A stretch of DNA of 64,000 nt, from assembly GCF_034190915.1 (NCBI RefSeq), contig NW_026947507.1:17742501-17806500 (forward strand), read 5' to 3'. Position numbers and translations under genes: made by a program. This document shows positions 24,640-35,267 of the stretch, in pieces (position 1 is the stretch's first letter; each line of letters opens with the position of its first letter). The stretch is from Cavia porcellus (lineage: Eukaryota > Chordata > Mammalia > Rodentia > Caviidae). The notes beneath the pieces were generated by a model, which saw nothing but the letters and a program-made list of their open reading frames with translations, did not search any database and had not been told where the DNA came from.

Positions 24640-25330
24640 TTAAAATTACTTTTATTTTCTTAATTTATTGTTCATTGTAAAAGTGGGTAATAGGATGATT
24701 TCAATCCTCCTGGGAGGATACCCAGAACAGAGTATAACTGAGTTGAATCTAATTTCTGCTTTTAGATTTTCAGGAACGCTCATGCTGATGTCCATAGCAG
24801 TTGTATTAGTTTGCACTTCCACCAAAATGTGGATGTGATCTTCTTGCAAACATTCGTTGTTATCATGTTTCCCAGAAAACAAAAACAAACAAACAAACAA
24901 ACAAACAAAACAAAAGAGTTACGTGGAAAATACTTAGTCTTGAAATGCAGAGATAAAAACGCTGGCCCCAATCTCCCTTGCCTTATCTGCCATTTTAGAG
25001 AAATTACTGAATGGAGAATACTGATGTATAACCTTCTGCATTACACTAGCCATCACCATGGCAATAACGTGTGGTGATTTTCTGGTGAGGTCTTATTTTC
25101 AGGAAAACATAGCATTACATTCTTTATATGATAGCCACTGCTTCTGGGGCAAGACAGTGTCTCAGGAAAGTTTTAATTTACATTTCAAAACCATTAATTC
25201 ACATTAATGGTGATGGTGAGCATTTTGTCATCTATGTATAGAATTTGTAAATCTTCTGAGAAATATCTATTCATTTTGGTTGTCCACTTTTTGATTGAAT
25301 ATTTTATTTTGAAGAGTGTTAGCTAGATCA
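24640..25330 (-). mobile_element. L1 ORF2 3'-half fragment (antisense)
   Basis: On the plus strand it shows the inverted late-ORF2 blocks in order: 'tcctgggaggatacccagaacagagtataac', 'gtccatagcagttgtattagtttgcacttccacc', 'tttacatttcaaaacc...gatggtgagcattttgtcat', 'tccactttttgatt'. An AAAC microsatellite (24,880-24,916) is inserted in the middle. It encodes no intact protein. Confidence 0.75.
24880..24916. repeat. (AAAC)n microsatellite
   Basis: Seven or so AAAC units, nearly pure. Confidence 0.9.
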
Positions 25331-25334
25331 TAGA

Positions 25335-26190
25335 AACAAGGTTATGCCCATCAATAAGAAGAAAATGAGATCCCGAAAGATTTTTTTTAATAAATAGGTG
25401 TCTGAAATTAGTAGACATTTTCAGATTCAAGAAGTAGAAACAGCAAATAAATAAATGAAAAAAAATGTTTATCACTGGCCATTTGAGAGATATAAATTAA
25501 AACAATGCTGATATTCCCTCTCACTCTAGAAAAATGGCTTTCATCAAGTAACAAACAAACATTGGTGGAGCTGTAGGGGGAAAAAGAACCCTTCCCTTGC
25601 AACTACTATGGTAATCAGTATGGAGATTCCTAAAAAAATAAAAATAAAAATAAAAAAAAGACTAGAACTTTCATTTGACTCAAAAGTTCCTTTCTTGGCA
25701 TCTTTCCTCCAAAATTAAAAGTGTCATAGCACAGCAATATATTCATACTCCTGTTTAAAGTAGAACAGTTTGTAATAGATAGATCTTGGAAACAGCTCAA
25801 ATGTTCATCAACTGATGAATGGATAAAGAAGATTTTTTTTATATAGTGGAATACTACGCAGCCACAAAGGAGGATAAAATTGAGACATTTTTGATACACT
25901 TTGAAACTCTTAACAAGTGAAATAAATCAGACATAAACATGTATTTATTGCATTGCCTCTTTGATGTGAGAAACTTAAAGTATGAATAAGATCCAAATGT
26001 ATAATACGTATTGTGAAACTGGAAAAAATATTCAAATGGGAAGAATTAGGAAGGAGGAGGGGTAAAAGAAAAGAGGGAAAAATCAAGAAAAGGAGAAAAA
26101 GTAGAAATAAAGATTTTATAAATAAGAAAGGAAAAAGGGGTGAACAGAGAGAAAAGGAATAGGGAAAAAAGAATCAAGATATCAGGCAGA
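25335..26190 (+). mobile_element. L1 ORF2 3' end and polypurine 3'UTR
   Basis: It follows late ORF2 in sense orientation: 'attaaaacaatgctgatattccctctcactctagaaaaatggct', 'ctactatggtaatcagtatggag', 'ggaaacagctcaaatgttcatcaactgatgaatggataaag', 'tatagtggaatactacgcagcc' (W-N-T-M-E-Y-Y-A-A region), then 'taagtgaaataaatcagacataaac'. A G/A-rich tract at 26030-26175 fits the rodent L1 3'UTR. Several indels and stops; it is dead. Confidence 0.8.
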
Positions 26191-26363
26191 AATTTCTTAT
26201 TTTGAATGTAATCATTAAGCATATCTAAAAGATGGCAATAAACAATTTAAAAATTTCAATTAATTCTTATGTCTCAATAAACTTATATTTGACTACCATC
26301 TGATTTTCATAAGAAATTATTTAACTAAAAACATTATATGCATTTTAAATTAAAAAAAAATCT

Positions 26364-26556
26364 AAGCCAAATATGGTGACTCTTCTGTAAGCCAAATACC
26401 TGTAACTCTCCCAATTATTATTCTGAGGGAGGAGAATCACCTTGACTTTGAGGTCAGCCTGGAATATTTAGTGAGGTGAATGCTAGATAATGATACATAG
26501 TGGGACTCTGTCTCAAAATAAATAGATAAGTAAATAAATAAATAAGTAATTACATA
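26364..26556 (+). mobile_element. diverged B1 SINE with AAAT-rich tail
   Basis: It keeps 'ccaaatatggtgactc', 'ctgagggaggagaatcac', 'gaggtcagcctggaatattta' and 'gggactctgtctcaaaataaata' in B1 order, then AAATAAAT tail repeats. Confidence 0.75.
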
Positions 26557-27696
26557 TATACATACATACTAAAATAGTTTATTAAAATATACATTTTGAA
26601 TGAAAACTCAATTTTAATTTTCAGAATAAACCATATTTTTCAAAATCTTAGTATACGAATAAATATGCATGTTTGTTCACATTTATAAATACAATTTCAT
26701 ATTTACAGTTGCTAATGAATTTTCATAGTAGGTTTCTGATACTTTTAGACAGACAATATTACATGTAATACGTCTTGATACCCTTCAGGTCGGCTAAGAA
26801 ACAATTATAAATATAGACAAAGTTCTGTTAAACTATGTCATGGCAGTAGATGTTCTGTGTGCTTACAATACTTTAAATTTAATAATTAAAGAAGAATACA
26901 TTTTAGAAACCTAGTCATCATTTACTGTCAACATATTTTGTTGCTTAAGTCATTTATTTTTATTTTCCTGCATTCTCAAGGTACTAAGTAGCACATGTAC
27001 TATCTAAATATTTTCACTGAAGTGCTGCTCGAATTGATATTGTTTCCTTTGCTGGACACTAAAATATCACCTGTTTCTTGTTAGTTAATTGAACTAGTAA
27101 TTATTCTTGAACATGTGGGCTGGATGTTTACTGCCTGAAATAATTACTCAATGAAGCTTATGCTAGGACTATCAGCGGGAAGCTAACAATTGGAGTGTCG
27201 GTGAGAAGAATGTACGTAACACTTCAGTGTTTGCTGCCAGATGGAGAAGCAGATGGATGTGTTATACATTCAAAGCTAACTACATGATCTCAAATCTTCC
27301 CAGAATCCATTATCAACAAGGTCAAGTTTTTTTTAAAAAATCAAATTTTTCCAACAGATGTATTAGTAAAATGTAGCTAAGGACAGATTCCTGTTTTAAG
27401 TCTATATTTTACCTTAAATTATTTGTGAATCAAATAGTATAGTTTTCTACTAGTAAATTGCATAGTAATACTGTATTTTTACATTATGAAGTAGATAATG
27501 AAAATTAGGCTACTTTTTGGAGTTTGTGCAACTTATACATGTTTCTTTAATTTCTCTAAAATGTAGTAAATATTTTTGTTTCAAAATAAATTTACATTTA
27601 TTCTCTGTATGAATGAATATATATATGCTATTTATGCTAAAGTTATTATAACTATTCATATTATAACTATATAAACTCAAATACATATATTAGCTA
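26557..27696. other. AT-rich DNA, nothing recognised
   Basis: No repeat or gene was recognised. Confidence 0.5.
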
Positions 27697-28057
27697 TTTA
27701 TGCTGAAAATTATTATTTTAATTAAAAAAACAGTATAAACGTCCAAGTAATACAGAATTACAAAAAAAGGTAAGAAATCACTAGTTAATAGATTCCATAT
27801 AGTTATCTTAGAAATAGTTGTTCAAGTTACAGGATTAAATCATACAAAGTGGACACTCAGACAGTGAGACTGCAAACAGTTGGGTTCAATGATCCAACAA
27901 AAATTCAGTAATATAGTCATCTATCTTAACCCACCTAAACACAATTGCAGTTGTATCCTTTAGAGTACTTTTTTTCCTCACTTTTTTACAACAAAATTTA
28001 CACACTTTGGGTTTTATTACTCCCATAGTTCTTATTACTTTATGCTGAAAATTATTA
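27697..28057 (-). mobile_element. L1-3'UTR-like retroposon, copy 2, with perfect TSD
   Basis: A 323-bp body at 27716-28038 is bounded by identical 19-bp direct repeats TTTATGCTGAAAATTATTA (27697-27715 and 28039-28057). It aligns in order with the 3' part of copy 1 at 12.2-12.6 kb. The 3' end on the minus strand has AATTAAAA, a variant polyadenylation signal, with little tail left. It is a typical 5'-truncated LINE-machinery insertion. Confidence 0.8.
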
Positions 28058-28213
28058 CAAATATTCTGCTGTAAACACAAAATTTCAAATTTTGCCACAT
28101 ATCATTGCCACATCAGTGTTATTCAAAACAGGGTAAACATTGTAAAAATTCCTAGACTTGCATCCAGTTTATCTGAGATATTTTGGAACTAAAAAGGAAT
28201 AAATATTTTTAGT

Positions 28214-28352
28214 CTTTTTTGAGATGGGTTTTACACTGCAGTTCAGAGTGGCCTTAAATTTACTTTATAGCCCAGGCTGGGCTCAAACTTGCAGCTATAC
28301 TCCTGCCTCGGTCTCCTGAGTGTTGGGCTTACAGGCATGCACCAACATGTTT
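28214..28352 (-). mobile_element. B1 SINE (antisense)
   Basis: The inverted B1 order is clear: 'ttttttgagatgggttttacactgcagttcagagtggcctt', 'tatagcccaggctgggctcaaac', 'cctcggtctcctgagtgttgggcttacaggcatgc'. Confidence 0.85.
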
Positions 28353-28559
28353 ACAAAAAAGAAAAGTTTTAAATAAAATTTAAAGCACTTACAGAAGAAT
28401 TTGTTTATATTAAACACAGTATGATGATACTCAGTAATTAATACTTAGAAAATAATTTATAATCTTAGATTATCTGTCAGTACATTATGATAAAATTTTG
28501 ATCTTATTCTTTGTATTTGCTGAATGTAACTATTGGATTAATCAAAAATATCTATTATT

Positions 28560-28634
28560 GGATGGGGTTATAGCTCAATGGCGTAAGTACCTGCCTGGGC
28601 AGTACAAGATCTTGGGTTATATTCTCAGTTAAAA

Positions 28635-28683
<49 letters not shown>
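28560..28683 (+). mobile_element. ID-type SINE with A tail and (AT)n
   Basis: 'ggatggggttatagctcaatggcgtaagtacctgcctgggcagtacaagatcttgggttatattctcagt' is an ID body with A and B box regions. It is followed by A22 and about 16 AT units, a tail-seeded microsatellite. Confidence 0.85.
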
Positions 28684-28686
<3 letters not shown>

Positions 28687-29199
28687 AAAACTTTTATTTG
28701 CTATTTTTAAAAATGGTACAGAAAATAAAGCAATTGAAATTAATGTAATAAACTCATACAATGAAGACAAATCAAAATATAATATGAATCTATGCTTTCT
28801 AGAAAAAAATGCCAAAATTATTTTATAAAATTTGACACAAGAAAGTGTTCATGAATACTTTCACATAATTTGAATAATGCCAAATTATTCAAATCACAAT
28901 AAGTAAATATATATTGTTTGCTTTCTAAATTGTTATAGAGACTGTTGTATTTCCAAAAGTAATTACTAGTATAAAAACTAGTGTTAAAATATTATTTTTG
29001 TAATAGTACATTTTGTTTCTTAAATGATTTTAAACAATAATGAATTTTAAATTTTATTTTTGTTTTTTGGGAGTGGCAAGCATACTTTTGTGACATCTAC
29101 AATTAAGGAGAGGGCACAGATGAGATGAGCAAATAATTTATGCTTTCTCATAGGTAAGATTGTATAAGTTCCAATTATCATGTTATAAATTTAGCATGT
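28684..29199. other. AT-rich DNA, nothing recognised
   Basis: No repeat or gene was recognised. Confidence 0.5.
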
Positions 29200-29898
29200 T
29201 AAATACAACCCAATAGCAGCCAAAAATAAACCACCTATATAATATATAGAAAAGAAAGTAGGAAGGGACTTTAAATGTATCTTGACAAAAACTCGGAGAA
29301 CAAAATAATAGTAATACTAGAAATAGGAGACACAAAATATAAGAATATAGAAAACAAAAATCAAAGTGAGAAGAGTGAGTTTCTTTTTACTGGTAATTAT
29401 TATAAATGTAAGTAAATTAAAATCCTTTATTCCAATATAAAGTACACAAAAGCTGCATAAAATGTATGATCCAACTACATGCTGCCCACAAGAAACTCAC
29501 TTTTGAGCCAAAGACACAAACAGAATAAAAGGAAAAAAAGATAGGAAATTACATCCATGCAAATAATAACTAAAATTGGAAAGGACTGGCTTTAATGATA
29601 CCTGCCAAATTATATCTTATTAAAATATTAATAAATATTACAAGATGTGAATATTTTATATTAATAAATGGTTTAATAAAGAAATAACAATTTAACATAT
29701 TAATGCCTCTAATGAAAGATCACTGCATTGTAAAACATAATGATAAAACTGCAGAAAGAAATAGTTCTACATGAATAGTTTGTGAATTCATTGTGTGCAT
29801 TCGAGAGTAAATAGAACAATCAGAAAAGAAGAAAATTGCTTAAAAACAGTGTAGCAAAATGTCAGTGATGAAGACCATACAGTCCAAAAATTAAATAC
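29200..29898 (+). mobile_element. old L1 ORF2 5' part (endonuclease region), decayed
   Basis: 'caactacatgctgcccacaagaaactcacttttgagccaaagacacaaac' is the endonuclease motif region of ORF2 (Q-E-T-H-type codons). Further downstream A-rich codons match the usual order only loosely. The solo LTR at 29903-30439 interrupts it, and a later ORF2 part resumes at 31,450 in the same orientation, so both may come from one old element. Confidence 0.6.
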
Positions 29899-29902
29899 AT
29901 AC
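29899..29902. repeat. target-site duplication ATAC (left) of solo LTR
   Basis: ATAC immediately precedes the LTR terminus TGAAGG; the identical partner is at 30440-30443. Confidence 0.85.
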
Positions 29903-30439
29903 TGAAGGACCAGAAATTTAAAGGTTAAAAACAAGATGCTGTTTCTCAGCTAGAAACAGAACTGGGCCTCATGACTTAGTCCAAACTCAGCCCAAGGGAG
30001 GAGCAAAAAGAAAACATCTGCAACTGTGATATGCTCGGGCTGCACTGTGCCAGGGAACTCCGAGATAAAGCCTGCCTATTACGCTAATCAGGGTTATAAA
30101 ATATGTCAAACCCGAACCATACAGGGACCAGGTGTCCTAAAGATAAGCTGTGCAAAACAAGACAGTTAATCAACTCTGACCCATTGGTCACCTCTTATGA
30201 ACTAACCAATCACAAATAGACAGACCGCCAACTATCCCGCGCTAACTGCTATGATTGGCTTCTGTATTAAACGCTTGCTTTGCGGTTTTTTCCCCCTTAA
30301 AAGCACCAGCCTTGCCCCAACTCGGAATTCTCCGTTCCCACCTGTTCGGAGGACCCCGTGCGCATGGAATAATAAAAACCCCTTTGTTCTTACATGAGAG
30401 CTGAGTCCTTGAGGTCTCCTTTGCGACGCCGGTCTTACA
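29903..30439 (+). mobile_element. solo gammaretrovirus-type LTR, 537 bp
   Basis: It starts TGAAGGACCAG, ends GGTCTTACA (TG...CA termini) and is flanked by ATAC on both sides. The 4-bp duplication is the size typical of class I (gamma) retroviruses. Inside, U3 carries CCAAT-type sites (ACCAATCAC near 30203, GATTGGCT near 30253), a TTAAAAG TATA-like box near 30298, and AATAAAAA near 30370 at the R end. No gag, pol or env lies next to it, so the provirus was lost by LTR-LTR recombination. Open frames on the opposite strand are incidental. Confidence 0.9.
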
Positions 30440-30443
30440 ATAC
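30440..30443. repeat. target-site duplication ATAC (right) of solo LTR
   Basis: Identical to 29899-29902 and abutting the terminal CA of the LTR. Confidence 0.85.
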
Positions 30444-30649
30444 ATTTGGTCAATAGGGCAACGGAGGCATTTTCTAGGATATTTAACGTATCTGAAGACA
30501 ATTTAAGTCTTTGACTATAACACTATAAAGCTAAAGTCATCAAAAGAAGTGAAGAGGAAACATTTAAAAGTTTTTACTAATGATTTGACATATTGTTAAA
30601 TAGCCAAAAAATAAAAAAAAAGTAATAAAAAGAGAACATATTTAGATAA

Positions 30650-30689
30650 GGTTGGTAAATCATATTTTATTTAATATGATTTACCAACC
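30650..30689. repeat. perfect 17-bp inverted repeat, 6-nt loop
   Basis: GGTTGGTAAATCATATT (650-666) and its exact reverse complement (673-689) flank TTATTT. It would form a stable stem in single-stranded DNA or RNA. It is not a SINE end or a known terminal repeat. Confidence 0.95.
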
Positions 30690-30884
30690 ATATGCCATTT
30701 AGAAAAAAAAAATTCTAAGTGAAATGAATTGTAGGTATAATTGAAAAGACAAGAAAAATCTCAATTCAGTAACTTAATTTTATAACTTAAAAATTTTTTA
30801 AAGTAATATAAACTCATCCCAAAGCAAGCAGAACAAATACAATAGTAAAGATTAGAACAGAGAAAACAATACACAAATAGAAAA

Positions 30885-31035
30885 ATGTTAAAGAACACAC
30901 ATCTCCCTGCATCCTGGTTGCCATGAGGTGAGCAGCATTTCTCTGCCATGTTCTTCCAACATGATGCTTCTTGCTCGGAGTAAACTATACTCTAAAATGT
31001 CTTATGCTATGAGCTAAAATATGTTTTCATTTTTT
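30885..31035 (+). mobile_element. MaLR LTR fragment
   Basis: 'catcctggttgccatgaggtgagcagcatttctctgccatgttcttccaacatgatgcttcttgc' matches the middle of an MLT1/MST-type LTR ('ccgccatgaggtgagcagc...gccatgatgttctgcc'). The ends are not seen. Confidence 0.55.
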
Positions 31036-31449
31036 AAAAATATAGCAGTTAATATAGTCAAATTTTGTTCTGTGGATACTAGATAAATGTCCAAATATTT
31101 AGTTCAAGTGGGATAGGAAAAAAAAAAAATCTTGAAAAAAAAAAATTAGGACATTACTACTTAGTCTCAGAAATTTAAAAGAGATGGTGTAAGAAAGGAC
31201 TAAATCCACCAAAAACTGAATAACTTAAATGAAAAGGATGCATTTCCCAGAAATGCAAATCTTTCCAGTCATAGTAATGATGAGTCTAAATAGTTCTGTT
31301 ACTAGAAGAGAGATTTAATTAATAATGATAATTGTCATTCCAAAGAAAATTCCTTGACATGATGGCTGCATAGTTCTACAAGCTATTCAATGAATAAATA
31401 ACACTAATCATACTGAAGTTTTTATCAGAAAAAAGTACAGCTGAACAAA

Positions 31450-32500
31450 CTTTCCTATTCATTCTAGGAAGTCAGCACTACTCTGATGCACAGATCTGAT
31501 AAAGACTCAATGAGAAAACTACAGACAAATATTCCTTATAAATCTCAAAATTGTTAGCAAACCAAATGTAGCACCACATGAAAGGATTGTACATCATGGC
31601 CCAGTTAAATTTCTTTCTAGAATAAAAGGTAGCACACCTGTACAAAAACAGAATGATGGGGAAAACTATCCCCTTGCAATTCCCTAATTTTTTGTAAATA
31701 AAACATTTGAATAAATAGGCACATATGGTAAAATTAGTCAACAATTTTTAAAATAAGTAATCATATGTCCAAAGAACATATGAAAAGATACTTCACATTG
31801 ATAATTGTACAACAATTACATTCATTAAAAGTTCAGTAAAATATCACTTTCCAGACACCAATAGGCCTATTAACAAATATAAAAACAAAAGAACAACAAC
31901 AACAAAAAAAAAAAACCAGCAAATAATATATTGATGAAGAAATAGAGAATCTGAAATACTTGTAAGTGGAATGCAAAACTGAGTGTACATCCAAAAGTTC
32001 CCCAAATTTGAAATAATAAAAAATCTTATTCCCATATATTCCAGTTCTAGATATATCCCCTATGGAATTGAAATCAAATTACTAATGAGATATTTTAATA
32101 TTCTTGCATATATCAGCATTATTCACCATAACTAAAAGACAGAATTAATACAAATACACATTTCTTTGAAGCATAAACAAAATGTTTTATGCACATAAAC
32201 TGCAATATATAACCTTTCATAGAAAAGAAGTTCTCACATAAGCTACAACACACATAACTCTTGAGGACATTACAGTATGACAAATAATTGCAAAAATTCA
32301 AATAATGTATGATTTTGCTTACCTGAGGTAGACAAAATTATACAGAGCATAATGGTGGTTAGTAGGCATGTAGTGAGGAGATAATAGAGATTTACAGTTG
32401 AATGAAATACAGAATTTCAGTTTTTTAGGATGAAAATAGTTGTGGAATGATGCACACTATTAATGTATTTAATATTTCTAGGATAAGATGGAATGTCAAA
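31450..32500 (+). mobile_element. old L1 (L1M-like) ORF2 piece and 3'UTR
   Basis: 'ctacagacaaatattccttataaatctcaaaattgttagcaaaccaaatgtagcac' is the ORF2 RT region. The distal part 'cttgaggacattacagtatgacaaataat...gagcataatggtggttagtaggcatg...cagaatttcagttttttaggatgaaaatagttgtgg' follows the 3'UTR of older mammalian L1M elements. It is dead, with many stops. Confidence 0.75.
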
Positions 32501-32509
32501 GTAAATTTG

Positions 32510-33065
32510 ATTTTATTTCTCTAATTGCTAAAGAAAAGATAACTGATTCTTTAATACTATTAGTGCCAATTATACTTCATTTAAGAAGTGTCTATTCAGT
32601 TCATTTGCACATTTTTATGGGGCTTTATTGTGTGATTTGGTTTTTATTTTAATATATTGTAGCCATTAATTCCTTGTTGAAGAGTAGCAAGCAAACATTT
32701 TTTTCTCAATTTATTGTCTCTTTGCTCTTGCTTCCTTTGCTGTGCAGAAGCTTTTAAATTAGATGCAAACAGTTTCATTTTCTTGATGTTAATTCCTGTG
32801 CTTTAAAAATTCCTGTTATTCAGGAAGATTCTGGTTGTGTCTATGGCTTTACGTGTTTCCTCTGTGCTCTTTCAAAAGTTTCAAAGTTTCTTGTTTATAT
32901 CTAGGTCTTTGATTAATTTGGATCTGTTTTTTAGCACAAAATGAGAAATTGAGTTCTAATTTTAATGTTCTACATGGGGAACATTAGTTTTCCCAGTAAC
33001 TCTTGTTAAAGTTGTTTCCTTTTTTAAAGTGTTGTTTGTTTGTCAAAAGTCAGATTGCAATGTTT
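32510..33065 (-). mobile_element. L1 ORF2 fragment (antisense)
   Basis: Inverted late-ORF2 order: 'tcatttgcacatttttatggggctttattgtg', 'tttgctgtgcagaagctttt', 'tatctaggtctttgattaatttggatctg', 'gttgtttcct'. It is a separate insertion adjoining the plus-strand L1M piece. Confidence 0.75.
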
Positions 33066-34484
33066 TGGACCTTTCCCTACATGTCAGCCAGGACCCAGAG
33101 CAAAAATGAAAGTCTAGTGAGTACTCAGCCTCCCTAACAAATGAATGATTGAGCCCTAGACGTTAGAATTCAACCAATGTGCATTTTTCAAAATAAAGGC
33201 TCATTTAGGACAATATCCCCTTGCCTTCAAGGAAGGCCACATGGTCAAGCAAGAACGTGACCAACGTGACCTAGCAAATGATAAAACTGGTAAAGGAAAA
33301 TATTAGAAAAGCTTATCATCTTGTCTCAGCACTATGGAATCTTAGCTGAGTTTGTAATGTAAGAACTGAGAAAGATAGGACAGATACAAAAAGAGGTCAA
33401 TACAATGCATCAGACCCTATTAACAATCACTAGCTACATCTACAATATTTTAGCCTGGCTCTATAAAAAAGTTGTGATTTCCAGTCCCACTATTTCTTCC
33501 AAAAATATGTCTTTCATCTTCTCTTAATATATTACCTAAAGAATCCTTCAGGTAATGATTTGGCCTCCTGTTTGGGTATGCCTATAGGATAAAATGTCAA
33601 TATGATTATTTGAGCTGCAGAGTTATAATCACTTCATGAAATAAAATAACTTTCTCTTTTCTATTTCATACTCTGTATGTTTCATAGTGGAGGCAGGCAC
33701 TACAAAACATCTTCAGATCTACAAATTAGGATCCAGATGATCCCAAGTTACAAGAACTATAGTAAGAATTTTAGTGGCTGAATGGTCATAAAAGCACATT
33801 TATCTTTACTTACTGTACCCTATTTCCATAGTTGTAACTACAGTAGGAGGACACTTACTGAAAAAGCAGGGAGGAGTCTATGTGCTCTTCTCCTTTACCT
33901 GTTCAGCTTGTATAAATACTTTGATACTAGCAAAGGCCAATATTAAATTCATAGGCTTATGTCAACTGCTTCTAATTTTGTCTAACTTCTTCCACCTTTT
34001 GGAACCACTCTTTAATTTTATTTTGGCCCTTACTTATGTAAAACGATTATAAAATGAAGTTTAAATTCCATGGCTTGCTAATCTTCTTGTATTATTTTTC
34101 AGACTATCAAAGAACGATGTTTCATCAAACAGCATATCCCATCTCCTTTTGCTCTTTAGATCACTCAGAATGAGAGTTTTAATCCTTGGATTATCTGTCT
34201 GTGACTCTCCACCCCAGTGTGAAGCTGCTGTGAGAAGACATTTATTTGGCTCCTGTATATCCTTTAAATGAAAAATAAAAATCTGTGATGGGAAAATGAG
34301 ATAATAAGAAAAATAAAAATGTCACACTATAAAAAGTTACACTTTAAGAAGAAAGCAACTTGGCACAATAGTTATTAAAGATTGTCTATATTAATATTTG
34401 CTAGATTTTCATATGCTTATTTTCCATCAGGTGCATCACACTCAAAATCCATTCATGATACTTTAAGTCCATAAATTTTTTTAT
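33066..34484. other. unrecognised DNA with an LTR-like part
   Basis: No gene was found. The part around 33,400-33,690 has a CTCTATAAAAAAG TATA-like box, then GAAATAAAATAAC about 170 bp further on, an LTR-like order, but no flanking duplication could be found. Confidence 0.35.
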
Positions 34485-34530
34485 TTGTTTGGCAGAGAAA
34501 AAGGAATCTTCCTTTTTCTCTGCCAAACAA
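34485..34530. repeat. perfect 22-bp inverted repeat, 2-nt spacer
   Basis: The left arm at 34485-34506 (beginning TTGTTTGGCAGAG) and its exact reverse complement at 34509-34530 are separated only by TC. It is a near-palindrome of 46 bp. Confidence 0.95.
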
Positions 34531-34561
34531 GCTAGGCTTTCTCCAGTGAAATGACCATTAA

Positions 34562-34567
34562 TTGTGT

Positions 34568-34605
<38 letters not shown>
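34562..34605. repeat. (TG)n microsatellite
   Basis: About 21 TG units with one TATG interruption near the start. Confidence 0.95.
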
Positions 34606-34606
<1 letters not shown>

Positions 34607-35145
34607 ACCTATCAATGTTTTAATATGAATCAAAATCAAAATTTTTATTTGTTCCCAAATTCCATGAGTTTTCCCTGCCAAAAGCACGTAACTGCGCCCA
34701 GCCCCAGACTATGATTTATCTCTCTCGAGGGCTGGCACTCTTTGAATGTGAACTTTAAATTTTCTGTAATATACCTCTTTATGGATTTTTAAATGTAACC
34801 TGGCAGTAAAGTTCATGGATTTGTTTCTGTTTCTCTTCTATTATATTTCTTAAGTGTCTAGTTTGGCACCAGTATCACGTTGTTCCTGTTACACAGGCCT
34901 TTACAGTACAGCTTTTGTCTGTTATTGTGAATTTTCCCATGTTGCTCTTTTTACTCCAATTGCTTTGGCTACTCTATATCTTTTCTGGTTCCACATAAAT
35001 TGCAGGGTTGTTTCTCCTACTTCTGAGAAATATGATATTGATATTTGAATAGGGATTGCCATGAATTTATGGATAATTTTTTATAATTTGGCCATTATCA
35101 TGAAATTATTTTTCAAGTCTATGAACAAGTTGTGCATTTCTATTT

Positions 35146-35267
35146 ATTTTATTTTATTTTATTTTATTTTATTTTATTTTATTTTATTTTATTTTCAGTG
35201 CTGAGGATCTAACCTAAGACCTTGCACATTCCAAACAAACACCTTGAGCTAAGCTACATCCAGAGCT
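35146..35267 (-). mobile_element. ID-type SINE (antisense) with (ATTTT)n tail
   Basis: The body at 35196-35267, inverted, reads AGCTTAGCTCAAGG...GGAATGTGCAAGGTCTTAGGTTAGATCCTCAGCACTG on the minus strand in pieces. It is followed by about ten AAAAT units (ATTTT on the plus strand, 35146-35195). It interrupts the antisense L1. Confidence 0.85.

Noticed and set aside
24640..26190. 5'-inverted (twin-primed) single L1 insertion
   Set aside because: The antisense and sense parts cover overlapping ORF2 regions; twin priming would give adjacent, not overlapping, parts.
30232..30501. Minus-strand frames of 67-89 codons
   Set aside because: They run antisense through the solo LTR, whose termini and duplication explain the sequence.
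34562..34605. CRISPR-like or other spaced repeat array
   Set aside because: Simple TG microsatellite; no spaced direct repeats of CRISPR type occur anywhere in the window.
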